Source: Sorghum bicolor
Taxonomy: Eukaryota > Streptophyta > Magnoliopsida > Poales > Poaceae
Direction: 5' to 3'
Length of the DNA stretch: 64,000 nucleotides
Assembly: GCF_000003195.3 (NCBI RefSeq)
Contig: NC_012872.2
Location: forward strand, 930,001 to 994,000
Each line of letters starts with the position of its first letter. Positions within the stretch are counted from its first letter, which is position 1. A program made the translations under genes and the position numbers. A model generated the notes under the pieces. The model was not told the DNA's origin. It saw only the letters and a list, made by a program, of their open reading frames with translations, and ran no database searches. Positions 23,314 through 35,670 of the stretch are shown piece by piece.

Positions 23314-23883
23314 TTAGGCTCCACGAGAATCCAGAAGCATGGAACAGGTCGATCTCATTGTTTATGGCGTTTTAGTCAAGGCAAGTAGGGCGAAGGTATT
23401 TGTGGAGAGTGCGAGAACGACGAGGGCGCCGCGAGCTCGAGCCGGCGGGCACAAGCGTGGCAGCGTGGGCGTGCAGGCGGTGCCGGCTTGGGCGGTGCGC
23501 GTGCAAGTGTGCTACGAAGTGAGAGCCGTGTAGGAGAAGAAAACGCAAACAACGGAAGAAGGGATGGTGACACGATTCTGCTCCCTCTAAGGTCGATCAC
23601 TAGAAGTCTACAAATTCTGCTCCCTCTGTTCTACTCACTACATTCTCTTTTCTTTTATAAGACGCGCACATTTATCAAAAGTCAAACTTTAAAAATCTTT
23701 AGGTAACAGTTTTAATTTTTATACTATATAAATTTGATATGGTTAGATTGGTAATTAAATGTACTATCCAATTTTTCTAATTTATTTTAAACTAGAGTTG
23801 TAGATTCTCTTGGCTAGTCGTGTATTGTGTGGTTTATTCCCTCATCCTAGATTTATATATGTAAATTCCACTAGAGATAAATA

Positions 23884-24026
23884 CTCCCTCCGTTTTAAAT
23901 TATATGTTGTCTTGACTTTTTGATACATCGATTTTGTTGTGCGTCTAATTAAATAATATATCTAGATACATAATAAAATAGATGAACAATAAAGTCAAAA
24001 CAATTTATAATTTAGAATAGATAGAG
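23884..24026. mobile_element. Stowaway-like MITE
   Basis: CTCCCTCCGTTTTAAATTAT at the left mirrors TAATTTAGAATAGATAGAG at the right, with a TA duplication on both sides. Confidence 0.8.
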
Positions 24027-24712
24027 TACCAGTTATGCAAGTGCCATGTCTTCTCAGCTTTCTATTTTTAAAAAATAATCACACATAGCAACATAAGTTA
24101 TCATGAATGATAAGAGTGGCGTAGCCGATGCCACTCATTTTCGCGGTAAAGCGAACACCCCCTACCCCACACGTCCTAGGATTGGTTCCAAGAGCTGCGT
24201 TGCGTAGTGACTTGTGAGCTACATTCCATCATCTTCTTCTTCTTTTTGGCGAGACACATTCTATCTTCGGTTTCGGCATGAATCAGTGAAACGCAACACT
24301 AGTCTTTGATCGGTAATCAGGGGTAAAGCAACACGTAGCGAGTGAATGAAAACCAAAAAAAAAAGAGTCTCCTTGTGGTACAGCAGCTGTGATTAGAAGA
24401 AAATGCGTCCACGAAACAGGAGCATTATTTGTGTACGATGATAGGTTGAATTACTGATAAGCAAGGTAACTTAGAACGCTCCCAGCTCCCAACACATATG
24501 CACGCACGCTCCACCCAGCCTGCGAGGTCACACTCACTGCCAAACCACACTATGGGGATGAATAAGTGCTCAAATCCCATCGTTCCGTGGCCATTTTGCA
24601 AAGGATGGAAATCAAATGATAAGGGAGCTTATAAAAAGGCTGAAAGCCAAAAGCGTGCCGTGCTTTAGCGTTTTTCCTTTGATCCTTTTAGATTAGAATC
24701 CATGGAGAAATG

Positions 24713-24860
24713 TCTATATATAACACACCCAATCCAAAGGTGGATGAAACAAAACGGCACTCATGACTCACCCAACCATATATATTCTTTGATCTTAGCA
24801 TGGCTCAAGTCGCTTTCGATCAGCAACTGGAGCCATCTTTAGTCAGGAAACTGGTCCGGT
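24713..24860 (+). other. Isolated first-exon-like segment
   Basis: A TATA-like CTATATATAAC (about 24714) is followed by an ATG at 24799 opening 20 codons (starting MAQVAFDQQLEPSLVRKLVR), then a good donor G/GTAAGAAC. No second exon or homologous product was found downstream. It may be the start of an unrecognised small gene or chance. Confidence 0.25.
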
Positions 24861-24999
24861 AAGAACTCCCATCATTTTCAAATGAATTCCTTCAAGTTGT
24901 GCCACTCCAGAAATGAATTTTGGTAGACATATATGGTGCCGAAACTATTTTTTTTTTGTGTGTGTGCCAAAGGGAGATGCAAATTACATAGAGTAGCAT

Positions 25000-27980
25000 A
25001 TAGTTTGCTAATTTTCTAAATATTTGTAACGTTATGGCACTGTGCACGAACAAAAAAGGATTGGCGAAATGTCAACATGGCCAAAATAGGTGGGTTGCTT
25101 CATTGACCCGTCTCTTAACACCCCCCGCCTAAATGCAGAAACAAAACTGCCTTCAGCCAGGTCAGAGGTCCACTGGATGCGCTGCTTCTTGTACCAAGAA
25201 ACTTGGTGCACCCAATAATTCCTCAATGAGCAAAACGTCATTATTGTCCATAAAAGAAAGGAGATATGCTGCCCTGATATAAAGACTATCAATTTTGTCA
25301 CCACAAGCTTTAGGATTCAGTGTTGGGCTAGACAATCACCTCAAAAGGAATAGAGAATGGGAGGAGCAAGCAAGCATAACCAGAAAGTTAGTCGCATATC
25401 ATTATCATGCCCTTTATTTTCTAACCAATCTAGTACTTGATGCTAAATTGCTAATGCCATCCAATTCATGAACCTCTTAGTTTCTTATTTCAGTGTCTTT
25501 TTGGTTGGACTGCTTTTTCTTGAAGCCTTGTATGCCTATGGTACAGGATACAGAAAAAAGCAAACTTCCAAATCCTAAGTAATTGGTGAGCTGTATGTCA
25601 TCTCCCCAAAATGCTGCTAATGCAGGGCAAAGGGGTCTATAGGTAACTTAAAATGGCCATGCACTAACACAATCATTTTTGGTTCAAAAGATGAAGAAAT
25701 AGCCATGCACTGATGCACAAGCACAATACTGTCATTCTATATTCAGCGTAGACTAGACCTAGACATCAAAATTCCATCCATTGCTGCTAGGTACAATTCG
25801 ATGCTCTAGCTTAACCAGTCACCTTTACTAGAATTTATCATCAGTTCACTGCACTACACAGATCGCAAGTAATCTTTTAGAAACAGAATTCAACCTTTTG
25901 GGAACCTATCTTGTCAAATCACCACTGACCAAGGGGGTCATCTTTTATATACACGTCAGGATGTACCTTATACGAGATCAAACAAGCAATGGTGCCAACA
26001 AAAGTGTTATGGCAGTTTGCACTCATTGAGGAAACAATGATTAAGGGACCAGTAAAATAGTAGGGTGGCTGAGGTATTGAAGCTAAAAGGTGATATGAAA
26101 AATCATGCAGATAATGGCCTCTATGTTTTTTTTCCCCCAAGAACGTGCCAAAGCATATATTTCATTAAGAGGAAAACAAATCCACCAAACAGCTTTCACT
26201 GCCATGAGCTAGCTCAAGGTCAAGGAGATGACAGTTACAAGTTTCGGATTATATTACAAATTTACCTTATAATTCACGAACTTTACTCTTGAGCACCAGT
26301 GTCCAGTCTTTGCTGTTTCCTTCAGCATGCTTTTCTTGCCACCTTGTCATAAAATCCAAGTCATACCCAGACCAATAGGTTATTGTATCTTCTTGTCTGT
26401 ACTTGCTGTTACCACTCACTGAATTTAACTTGGGATCTATTTAGTTGCCTTAACAAGATGCCATTGTTTTGTCCTTGGATCCTGGACAAGGTATATACAA
26501 GAATTCTCAGTTTATAATGAAGCTGAACATAATTTAGTATACAATTATCTTTAAGTGTTTTGATTCGTGATAAAATATTTTGCAGCTAACAGAAAGATCC
26601 ATGTTAACTTATAAAAATTAACATAAAATAAAATATAACACTCCTTGAAGTTAAACCAATGAAAACACCGATGGAAGTGTTATCAATTCATCTGATTGAT
26701 CGTGATTAGTCATCCTAGTCGGTATCCTGGACTCAACTAGGGGCTACGACTCGATTAGGCAGATTAGTTTTTCTGGCTGTCCAATTAGTCGACGACTGAA
26801 GTCAGATGACTAGGGGGTGGACGACCAGAAACAGAATGGAATTGTTGGGCAGGAAAGGGCATGGGCTGCATCTAAGATGGCTAAGGCCACTTGGGCTCAT
26901 TGTTTTTCAGCCCAATTTGAAACCCTACATGCAGCCACCATCCTAGAGTTATCTTCATGCTTGATTTGTACTCTAGAACATATAGTATATTAGCATATAT
27001 TTGGTATATTAGTCCTGATATAACGACTAGGGGATGTCCAGAGCCAGGTCGACGATTAACCGTGACTAGTCGCTTGGTTGGTCTCATGGAGCCTAGAATT
27101 GACTAGACGACCTGGTAACACTTTTATTCAATGTGTACCTTGAGCTGCCTTGAGTTTTTGACACACAGAGTAGTGCAATGTTATAGCTTGGATGGTAAGT
27201 TATTTATCTGAGTTAAGTTTACTACTTTTATTTTCTTCCATGATTTAAGTTTCTACCTCAATCAAGTTGGTAGCATGGCATATCATTAGAGTGGGGCGTT
27301 ATATGTCAACAATGAGTATATGCTAAGGCCTAAGGCTAAGATTCAGAGTTACATTCTGGAAGACAGCATGTAATAATGGACAACTCAACTTAATCAGAAA
27401 TGAACCTTTTGCTGCAATCTTCGCATAGAAAAAAGCCTCCACAACCCCATAAAAAAGGTACCTTGCTAGTGTTTTCTCTCTTTTCCTCAACTCATAAGTC
27501 ATGATATTATGGAGCTTTCAAATTGAATGCCGTATCCTTGTAAAGGGTATAGATGAGTAAACTTTTTTCCACAAACACATTATGCTTTTTTTGTAGCTAA
27601 AAGCTTCTAGTCTCAGATAATCCATGCATAACTAGAAGATAATAATTAAGGATTTGATAAAATGTTTATAAAACAAGCAACTGAGTAGTAATTTAACCCA
27701 GATAACTGCAACCACTTGCACCCTCTACAAATTCTCTATATCATTAGTTGGCATGAGATACCAAGAGGCAAAATACAGGTACCTCCTATTTTATGAGAAG
27801 GTAGGCACTGTTGTTAATTAGCGACAATTAATGGCAGGAAGAACCAATACATCTCGGAATTTCTAGAAGATTGTAATAACACTTGAAGTTCTAACTTAAG
27901 TACCTAGCTTACCTTGCAGAAACAATAAAGATTCCGGTGGTCTTGAAGCAGAAATGGCCATTTCTCAAACCCATGGTGAT
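25000..27980. other. Intergenic region, no gene seen
   Basis: No coding structure is visible. It includes the probable 3'-UTR of the minus-strand snRNP gene at its right end, and scattered repeat relics such as the GACGACTAG..GTCGACGATTA stretch at about 26.7-27.1 kb. Confidence 0.6.
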
Positions 27981-30900
27981 TTACTTGGGTTGCACCAAAT
28001 AAGATGCCCAAACCTCATCAGCTGGAGGGGGTGGTTGAACCCAGTGCCCAGGTATACGGCTGCAGGCAGGTGCAATATTTACTATCAGGGAAAATATTAT
28101 ATGAGATTCGCTTAACACACCACAGCTGGCACAGCACTGATCCATTTTGTCACCCTAGTACATTAGTTTATGCTATTATATAGGAATAGAATATATTTAA
28201 GCAAAAATGATGAATGGTCATGCTAAATTATATTTTTTTTTCCAGCAGCAATAAGATAAAAGCTATCATAAGTGTAACTGACTTAGTGACTTGAAAGTTG
28301 AAAACACAACAATGCATCAGCATCGATGCAATTGAACACCTAGAAGACAGGTTAGATCTGCGTTTTTACTCAAGATGAAGAATAATATACTATGCCTGTT
28401 TGGAACAAAACATAGTTCTTTCACAGGAATAGGCAAAACTCCTTTGGAGTTCATTCTGATTCCTCCAAATTGGAATAACTCCATTCCAAACAGGATGCAT
28501 TGACTAACAAAGATGCACCTTTTTCAAGTGTGATTCCTAATCTAGAGTCTAGACCATAATAATGGTCAATAGATGCTATTTCACAATAAACTCCTCATCT
28601 TGTTACGGTTAACTAAACAAGCTCACAAACCATAACTGCAAAGAAACTTGAAAATACTTACAGAAATGCTTGCTTAATGCATCTAAGCTAACTTGGAAGA
28701 AATTGTACGAACAAGTAGAAGTCTTACCTTCCTCCAGGTCTGATGAAAGAATCCCACATTCTACGGACCTATAACAGAGACAATATAAAGACAAGTTGAC
28801 TGAGTAGGTATATTGAGTAATTGCCCATGCCATGAAGTGAAAATTGTCTGGTTATTTGTTAGGTTACGAAGCCTAGTTTGTATTTCTCTGATTTACACTG
28901 TCTTATATACGATTCATAATAAATAATAAAATACTTGCACAAAGTTCTGAAGTTAGCATAATTACCTCAATGAGTGTCCCCATGTCATAGCTACTTCCAT
29001 GATAATAATGGTAGAACTCAAAAGGCAGATTGCTTACAGGGTCATGATGTTCAAGCCCTTTTCCCTCAAATCTATGGCCTTCATCTTCATGTTCAGTTTT
29101 CTGGCTTGCCTGGTCATTTCTCTCACTTATCCCGCCATCTCCCAGGTCCTTGTCCTCAGATGGTCCACTAGGTTGTTCAGAACCACCTTCTTGAGAATTT
29201 GCATTCTGTGGAGGCTTCCTTGATTCCTCAGCAGTCAGAATAGCATCCTTAACAGCATTAGTTCGAGCAGCAGATGCAGCTTGGCGCTCCTCTTCCTCGA
29301 CTGCAGCCTTAACACGCTCGAGGTATTTATCATCCTCTTCGGGAAGAAAATGACCTAAAACATAGAACATAAAAAGAAACTCATATATCCATCTCTTGTA
29401 TTTACACTGAACAAAACAAAAAAAAAGGGAAAATCAACACCACCAACGCAAAAAGAAAAGTTTGCAGTCATGCAGAGACACGAGCACTCTGTCATTCCAA
29501 AAAGTTTGTGCTAGTGGGATCATACACAGGTAAGAGCAGATATTGTATTGCTAAAATGGATATGACATCATCTTCTCTTAAAAAGAAAAAGGATTGTTAC
29601 AGGCCACATATGTGCTTCAGCGGTTCAGCCTTCAGCATACAAAATGCCAGAATATGAATAACATAGTATTTAAGGTCAGAAAACCCCATCTCTTTCACTT
29701 TAGTAAAAGTCCATCGTGGGAATTGTTGTTTCACAATGTAAGTCAACTAGGAAAATAAAGTGTAGTCAGTAGTCACTATAATTTTTCCCACCACTGCCCA
29801 TGCTTTCAAGGATGAGAGAGAATGAATGATTAAGTAGTAATATATTTATTAATTAAATACAAAATGATCCAATTATTAATTATTTTCTAGATAATACAAC
29901 TCATTCATGTACCGAACATATTTTGTAAAACAGAGAATTGTAAATAAAGAAATAGGAAAATAAGAATATCTTACCTTGTTTCTTCATTTTTTGAACTCTT
30001 ATAGACCGAAGCTCCTGAAGTTTCTCGACCATTAGGGCAAGCTCCAGCTGGAAGTACCCGATTTGAATTGCCAATTGGGACATTAGCTTATTCAGGATAA
30101 AGAATATTATGATGATACTATTAACTCAAAAAACGTCCACAGAATAATTAGTAGATTAAAGTATAAATAAATTTGAATGACTACTCAATTCTTCATGAAC
30201 TGATTGCAAAATAGCTCTCTCAAAAAAAACCAAGAAAATAGGTGAATGATATCCCTTAAGATTGCTTGCACTAAGACAAGTATAGAGATCTGAGGGTTTC
30301 GAGAGTTATAAGAAAACTAGATAAAGGTCACAAGAACAGGAAGGCACAATTTAAAATGTTGCAATTGCAACTAAACTTATACAAACAAAAAATTATTGGT
30401 TTGTATCAATGTTCAGTAGTATGCAGTATGCGCTTGTACACCGCTAGTAAAAGACAGTTCTGAAACACTCTAGAGAAGAGAACTTTCACAGGACAGCCTA
30501 GGCATGAAATTTTATTCCATAGTACCTCAGATTCTAGATGCTTTCTTTCCTCATTTGCTTTCTTTCTAGCAATCTGCTGCATGCTTTCCACCTGGTTTAC
30601 AGGTACAAAAGTGAATACATTAGTTGTGAAGCAACAATGATGTCATTACATCTTTAATTGTGAAACAAATTTCACAAATACGAGAAAGCACCTTCCGCTT
30701 TGCAATGTCCTTGGCAATTTGCTTAGCCCTCCATTCATCAGCTTCCTGGTCGATTCTATCATAATCTGCACGCTCCTGTGAAACAAGACAAGAGATGTCA
30801 TCACATTTCACATCGTTTGATTTTTGGCTGGTTGAAAGGAACGCATTCAGAAATGTATAATAAACTACAAAAAAGGAGACAATGATGAGAGGCACCTTCT

Positions 30901-31552
30901 GAAAAAGCTCTGCGACATGCTTCCTTCTCCTCTGCCTCCACCGCTTATTTCTCTTATATTTCTGCAGCTTCTGAGTCAACCTAACCATCGCCGATCTCTC
31001 CTCCCAAGGGCCACCTTGGCTAGTCGCAGAAGAGATAGGCCCAAGAAGCTGCTGAAGCTGATGACAAAGGTAATTGGCTGCATCTGTTGCCATTGACTCA
31101 TGAGTGTCCTGACTAATCCCCATGGACCTAGCTAGCTCAACGAATCGGAGCGGCTTGTCCTCCGAAGAATCACCAGACCCTGATGGCAATTCCGCCAAGG
31201 ACAAAGCAGATTCCTGCGTGGTGGCATCACCGGAATTTCTGGCCGCTGGAATTTCCTCGAGCTCTTTTATCCTGAAAAATCAAATCCTTTCTTAAGAAAT
31301 GGGGGTAAATAAGCAAATCACATGGTGATCAGTAGCTTTCGAGGGTTTTAGCAAATGGGGAACTCACAGTGCAGTTGATAACTCGATGGTCTGTTTCAGC
31401 TTCCTCACGTGGTCCCGCACATTGTCGCGCTGCCAAAAGGTAACCGCAGGCGAAGGCGAGGGCGGGGGCGGAGGCGGTTGCTGCCACTGCCATGGCTGAG
31501 GCTGAGGAGGAAAGGGGGGCGGCGCCCCAAAGCCATTCGGCGGCCGGAACAT
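27981..31552 (-). CDS. U11/U12 snRNP 59 kDa protein (PDCD7-like)
   Basis: Eight coding exons join with perfect phase to 430 codons: 31552-31368, 31271-30896, 30775-30692, 30591-30526, 30047-29975, 29354-28966, 28768-28728 and 28059-27981. The N-terminus (residues 1-50) is Pro/Gln-rich; then comes RDNVRDHVRKLKQTIEL, a basic block KRNKRWRQRRRKHVAEL near residue 175, a long Lys/Glu coiled coil split over small exons, an acidic low-complexity stretch, and the C-terminal signature VRRMWDSFIRPGG followed by RIPGHWVQPPPP and EVWASYLVQPK. This order and the Trp-Val..Pro-Pro..Ile/Val-Trp-Ala ending are those of PDCD7 / U11-59K, a subunit of the minor (U12-type) spliceosome in the nucleus. All introns placed here are U2-type GT-AG. 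The family assignment rests on motif memory, not a search. Confidence 0.8.
28397..28496. mobile_element. Small MITE in intron 7 of the snRNP gene
   Basis: CCTGTTTGGAACA at the left and TTCCAAACAGG at the right bound 100 bp with internal inverted repeats. It lies inside the intron between 28728 and 28059. Confidence 0.6.
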
Positions 31553-32042
31553 ACGGGCGTCTGAGGACGAGGAACACGAAGGAAGCCGTCAATCGCGGTC
31601 GCAGGGTGGAAAGCACGGCATCGCCAGGAAAACGGACGGCGGAACTGAAACTGGGGGAGAAGTCGTGCCTTACCGAGATTAATAAGTGACCCAGAGGAGA
31701 CGCGGCGCGGGAATAGGACGGAGCGTCTGTAGAACCGCAGCGAAGGCGGCCGGCGAACGACGCCGCGGCGGTGCGTGGTGGGCGGGCGCGGGATCGGCTG
31801 CGGCCAGTTCCAGTTGGAATTGGGACGGGAAGGGGGAAGAAGACGACGCGAGAAGCCGAGAAGGGTGCTGGGGCCTGGGTGCTCGTGTGGGCTCTTGGCC
31901 CGAACGCGTTCGTGGGCCGTCTCCCGTTTGGAACGGCCGGGACGGGCCGAGACCAATAGGCGGCAGGCCTGTGGGCCTGCTCCCTCTCTCCAGGCCGCAT
32001 CTCTCTCTCTCTCTATTTTGGCAAAAATATTTGTTGGGCCAA

Positions 32043-32237
32043 GCCTTGTTTAGTTTCCAAAATTTTTGCAAATTTTTTTCAGATTCTCCGTCACATCAAA
32101 TCTTGCGGCACATGCATTAAGCATTAAATATAGAAAAAAATAACTAATTACTAATTTGCGAAACGAATCTTTTGAGCCAAGTTAGCTTATGATTGGACAA
32201 TATTTGTCAAATATAACTGTTCATATTTAAACAAGGC
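32043..32237. mobile_element. GGCCTTGTTTAG-family MITE, copy
   Basis: GCCTTGTTTAGTTTCC at the left and TTTAAACAAGGC at the right. The interior has TCACATCAAATCTTGCGGCAC and CGAATCTTTTGAG, shared with the other copies. Confidence 0.75.
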
Positions 32238-32811
32238 CCAAGTCACGCGCACAGTGTACAATTATGACAATGTGAGGGACTTTTCTGCAAGATTGACGGG
32301 TGATTGGGGCTCGGTGGGGCCCACGTACGTGGGACAACGTTGTGATGGATATTTTTGTTTGGGCTGGACACCTCCTCGACCCACGAAGCGCCCTGCATGC
32401 ATGCCGCGTAGCCTCTCAGCCACTCCCGTGCACACACGTAGGAGCCCAGTCCGTTTGGTTCGAGGTAGATAAATGGGCGACGTGACCCCAGTTGCTTAGG
32501 TGTTATTGTCTTATATTTAATAATTAATGTCTAATTATGAATTAATTAGATTTTAAAAAACGTCTTGCATATTATTCTGTATTTTTAGTTTCGTAGATAT
32601 TTTATATTTAATAGCATAATTTGATATCAACCCGAAAACTTCCTCAACCCTTTTTTCTAAAAGAAAAATAAAAAACACTTTTAGCCCCGGTGAAAAGACA
32701 TGAATCTCAGAGAAATTTTGTAGAAATTTCATAGAAATCAATTTATGTTTATAAATAATATAAAAAATTTTAGGAGCCCTTACATGGGGCTAAATGTAAC
32801 ATAATCTTTGG

Positions 32812-33184
32812 GTCTGTTGTCATACTATACTAGGCAATCTTGCCTTGCTTTATGCACTTCAAAAAGTTTTCACTCATCACATCGAAACTTTAAACACATG
32901 CATAGAGTATTAAATATAAATAAAAAATAAACTAATTACACAGTTTGGTTGAAAAATCACGAGACAAATCTTTTAAGTCTAGTTAGTCTACGATTAGCCT
33001 TAAATACTACAGTAACCTTCATGTGTTAATGATAGATTAATTAGGTTTGATAAATTTGTCTCGCTGTTTCCAAGCAAGTTATGTAATTAATTTTTTCTAT
33101 TGGTATCCGAATACTTCTTCCGATATCTTACGAAACATTAGATGTGACATAAAAAAAAAATTCGTACTCCGACTAAACAATACC
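32812..33184. mobile_element. MITE related to the GGCCTTGTTTAG family, diverged
   Basis: It contains CACATCGAAACTTTAAACAC and GAGACAAATCTTTTAAGTCTA plus a second, oppositely oriented family segment. The ends are weak (GGTCTGTTGTCA and AAACAATACC). Confidence 0.5.
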
Positions 33185-33685
33185 TAAGTGTTTGGTTCCT
33201 TTTGCTCGCTGCATTGCTATCCATGCTTTCAAGATTTATCCCTGCTCTCTCATGAGAGCCAATTTGGCTCGCCTCAACTGGCGAGGCTGACCTTGACGAG
33301 CAAGGCCAGACGAAGCAACAAGGTGAGAGATCAAAACATACCTTAAGTGTGAGGCGATCGTTCTTGTAAGAGAGCCAAGCAGCCCTTTAGTAGCTATTGA
33401 TTTTCAAAGTTATCATTTGGAGATTGTATCACTATCCAAAACGACTTAAATTATCAGTATGATGGAGTATAAGATTGATTGGCATATTTTCATAATACAT
33501 TTATTTAGAACCATACTAATTGTTACCCTCTTCGTCTCAAAAAAGCATATAATTCTAGTATTCAAATCTTGTCTCACGAGACATGTAATTGTAGAGTTAG
33601 GATCACCTTTTTTAATAGGACCCACCAAATAAAAATATCTCACGTAACTAAAAAACAAATCATCCATAAAAAGAACACTCCATAA

Positions 33686-33898
33686 GGCCAGTCTCAATGC
33701 ATAGTTTTATGACACAGTTACCAAGACTATAAACTAGGTAACCGAGCCACATGAGTTTCATCACTTCATGGGGATGAAACTCCTCTCATCTGATGAAACT
33801 TCTTCATTTAATGACCGTGTCAAGTCAGCATTTTTGCTTATGTGGTACCCTATTTAATGTGCATGACACTCTCATAAACACATGCATTAAGACTGGCC
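33686..33898. mobile_element. PIF/Harbinger-like MITE
   Basis: Inverted ends GGCCAGTCTCAATGCAT and ATGCATTAAGACTGGCC, 213 bp, with TAA on both sides as target duplication. Confidence 0.85.
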
Positions 33899-34816
33899 TA
33901 AGACAACGCTCTAGAATGATATATAGAGGAGGGACAAATGTGTAATCATATCTCTAAAATCAAGATGTACATCTTTTAGGGAGTAATACTACTTTTTTGT
34001 AAATGTTTTTTTTATTGTAACGAGGTTGGTTGTGAACAATACTAGTACACCATTGGACCCTGTACTGGACTAGTGGTTCCTGTAATCCTGTTACCCTGGC
34101 GGCTTTCACGCTTGCCGGGCAGTGTGGTCCTGCGCGGTGACGCGCCATGCCCTTGCAGTGCTGCACAGGATCGACCATGCGACAGATGTAACGTGACGGC
34201 AGTGCGTGACGCCCAAAAGTACAGTACGTTACCATCATGGCGCGTTGCTCGAGAAGAACTGGCAGCATGCATTCAGGTGCATCAGCATGCCGCGCCGCCG
34301 GCGGTGCATGCACCTGGGTACGGTGGTGGTGCACTGCATTGTGGTGTGCGAACTGCGGTGCCGGCGGCGCATGCAGTCGGGATGGACGACGCATGGTGTT
34401 TTGGACCCGGGTGACGGTGAAAGTCCAAGGCAAGTGTCCCGTACTATCATGGATCGGCTCAGTCAACATTTCTTAAAATTGAACTAACATAAGTTTATAA
34501 AAGCACATATATTGCTCGTATTAATATTTATAATTCAAGATAAGCATGTTATAAAATCATCATCTTCTATATAAATTAACCAAACTTATGATAAACAAGT
34601 TTGACTTAAAACGACAGTTGCCCCACTTTTTTAACAAGGCCCGGGATGGATGGGTTTTCTATACGTGCATGTCTCTACCACCTGAGGAAACACACTACAT
34701 AAGTGCACAACTGAAGCTAACACAAATTTATCTTCTTTTTTTTTTTTCCATCGGGTATTACTTTGAATGCACACATCCAGTACCTTACTTTTTCTGAAAA
34801 ATCAAGAAAAAAAGTA

Positions 34817-35035
34817 CTCCCTCCCTCCATTCCAAATTGTAAGTCATTTCAAGAATTTTGGAGAGTCAAACTTTTACTAACTAAGTATCATTAGATTCTT
34901 TCTTAATTATATTTTCATAGTATATTAATTTTACGTTAAAAATCTTAGTATTTTTCTCTATAATTTTGATCAAACGTGAAAATGTTTTGACTCTCCAAGA
35001 TTCTTAGAATGACTTACAATTTGGGATGGAGGGAG
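34817..35035. mobile_element. Stowaway/Mariner-like MITE
   Basis: The ends CTCCCTCCCTCCATTCCAAA and its near-complement GGGATGGAGGGAG bound 219 bp with the internal pair GAGAGTCAAAC / TTTTGACTCTCC. TA is present on the left and lost on the right. Confidence 0.75.
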
Positions 35036-35670
35036 AAGCACACATATCACACGTCCATTCGCAACATAAATTCAGTCCTAACACACACACACACACCCAA
35101 AAAAAGAATATGGAGACACGCAGGAAATGGCACCACGGGACCTGGTCATGATTCCAACGATGACAGAGGTTCCGGGTGGAAGAATGCATGCCACATTGCC
35201 ACCACCCCACACCACACCACAGACGGCCTTGGAAAGGAAAAGAAAAGCTAGTGGTACCGTACGTGCGTGTATCGCTATATCACACACCACGTACGCAGGC
35301 CGCGTGCCGGCGCGCCATTGCACTGCCTGCCTTGTGTGCCTGAGCAGAGACGCGGAGGGGAGGAGGAGACAGACAGGGCAGCGAAGGACCGAGAAGCTAG
35401 CAACGGCAACGAGCAGAGGCCCGGCACTTGCGCTCCGCGTCCCCCTCCCTCCGCCACCTCTCCCGCTCTCCATTCCGCCACCCACACCACCACCCGTTGC
35501 TCGCTGCCGGCCGCCCACGCCACGCCTGCCTCTTCTCTTCCATCCTCCCTCCCGTGCCCCGCCCCGGCCGGACCTCTTAATTTTAGCCGCCGCCGCCACC
35601 GCCGTCGTCGTTGGATCGTGTCGTGTCGATCGCCGCCGCCGGCCGGAGAGCAGCAGGCAGCCCGCCCGCC

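Larger units (their letters stand above)
31553..35670. other. Intergenic region between divergent snRNP and AAA-ATPase genes
   Basis: About 31560-32000 is GC-rich promoter/5'-UTR-like DNA of the snRNP gene. The middle is MITE-rich. The segment 34040-34440 is GC-rich with overlapping frames on both strands but no recognisable protein. About 35240-35670 is the C/T-rich leader of the AAA gene. Confidence 0.55.

Noticed and set aside
33530..33960. Possible older Stowaway around the MITE at 33686
   Set aside because: Outer ends are too diverged to pair and no TA duplication is visible.
34040..34450. GC-rich segment with frames up to 169 codons
   Set aside because: Frames exist on both strands with no shared domain or splice pattern; may be a gene fragment but unsupported.
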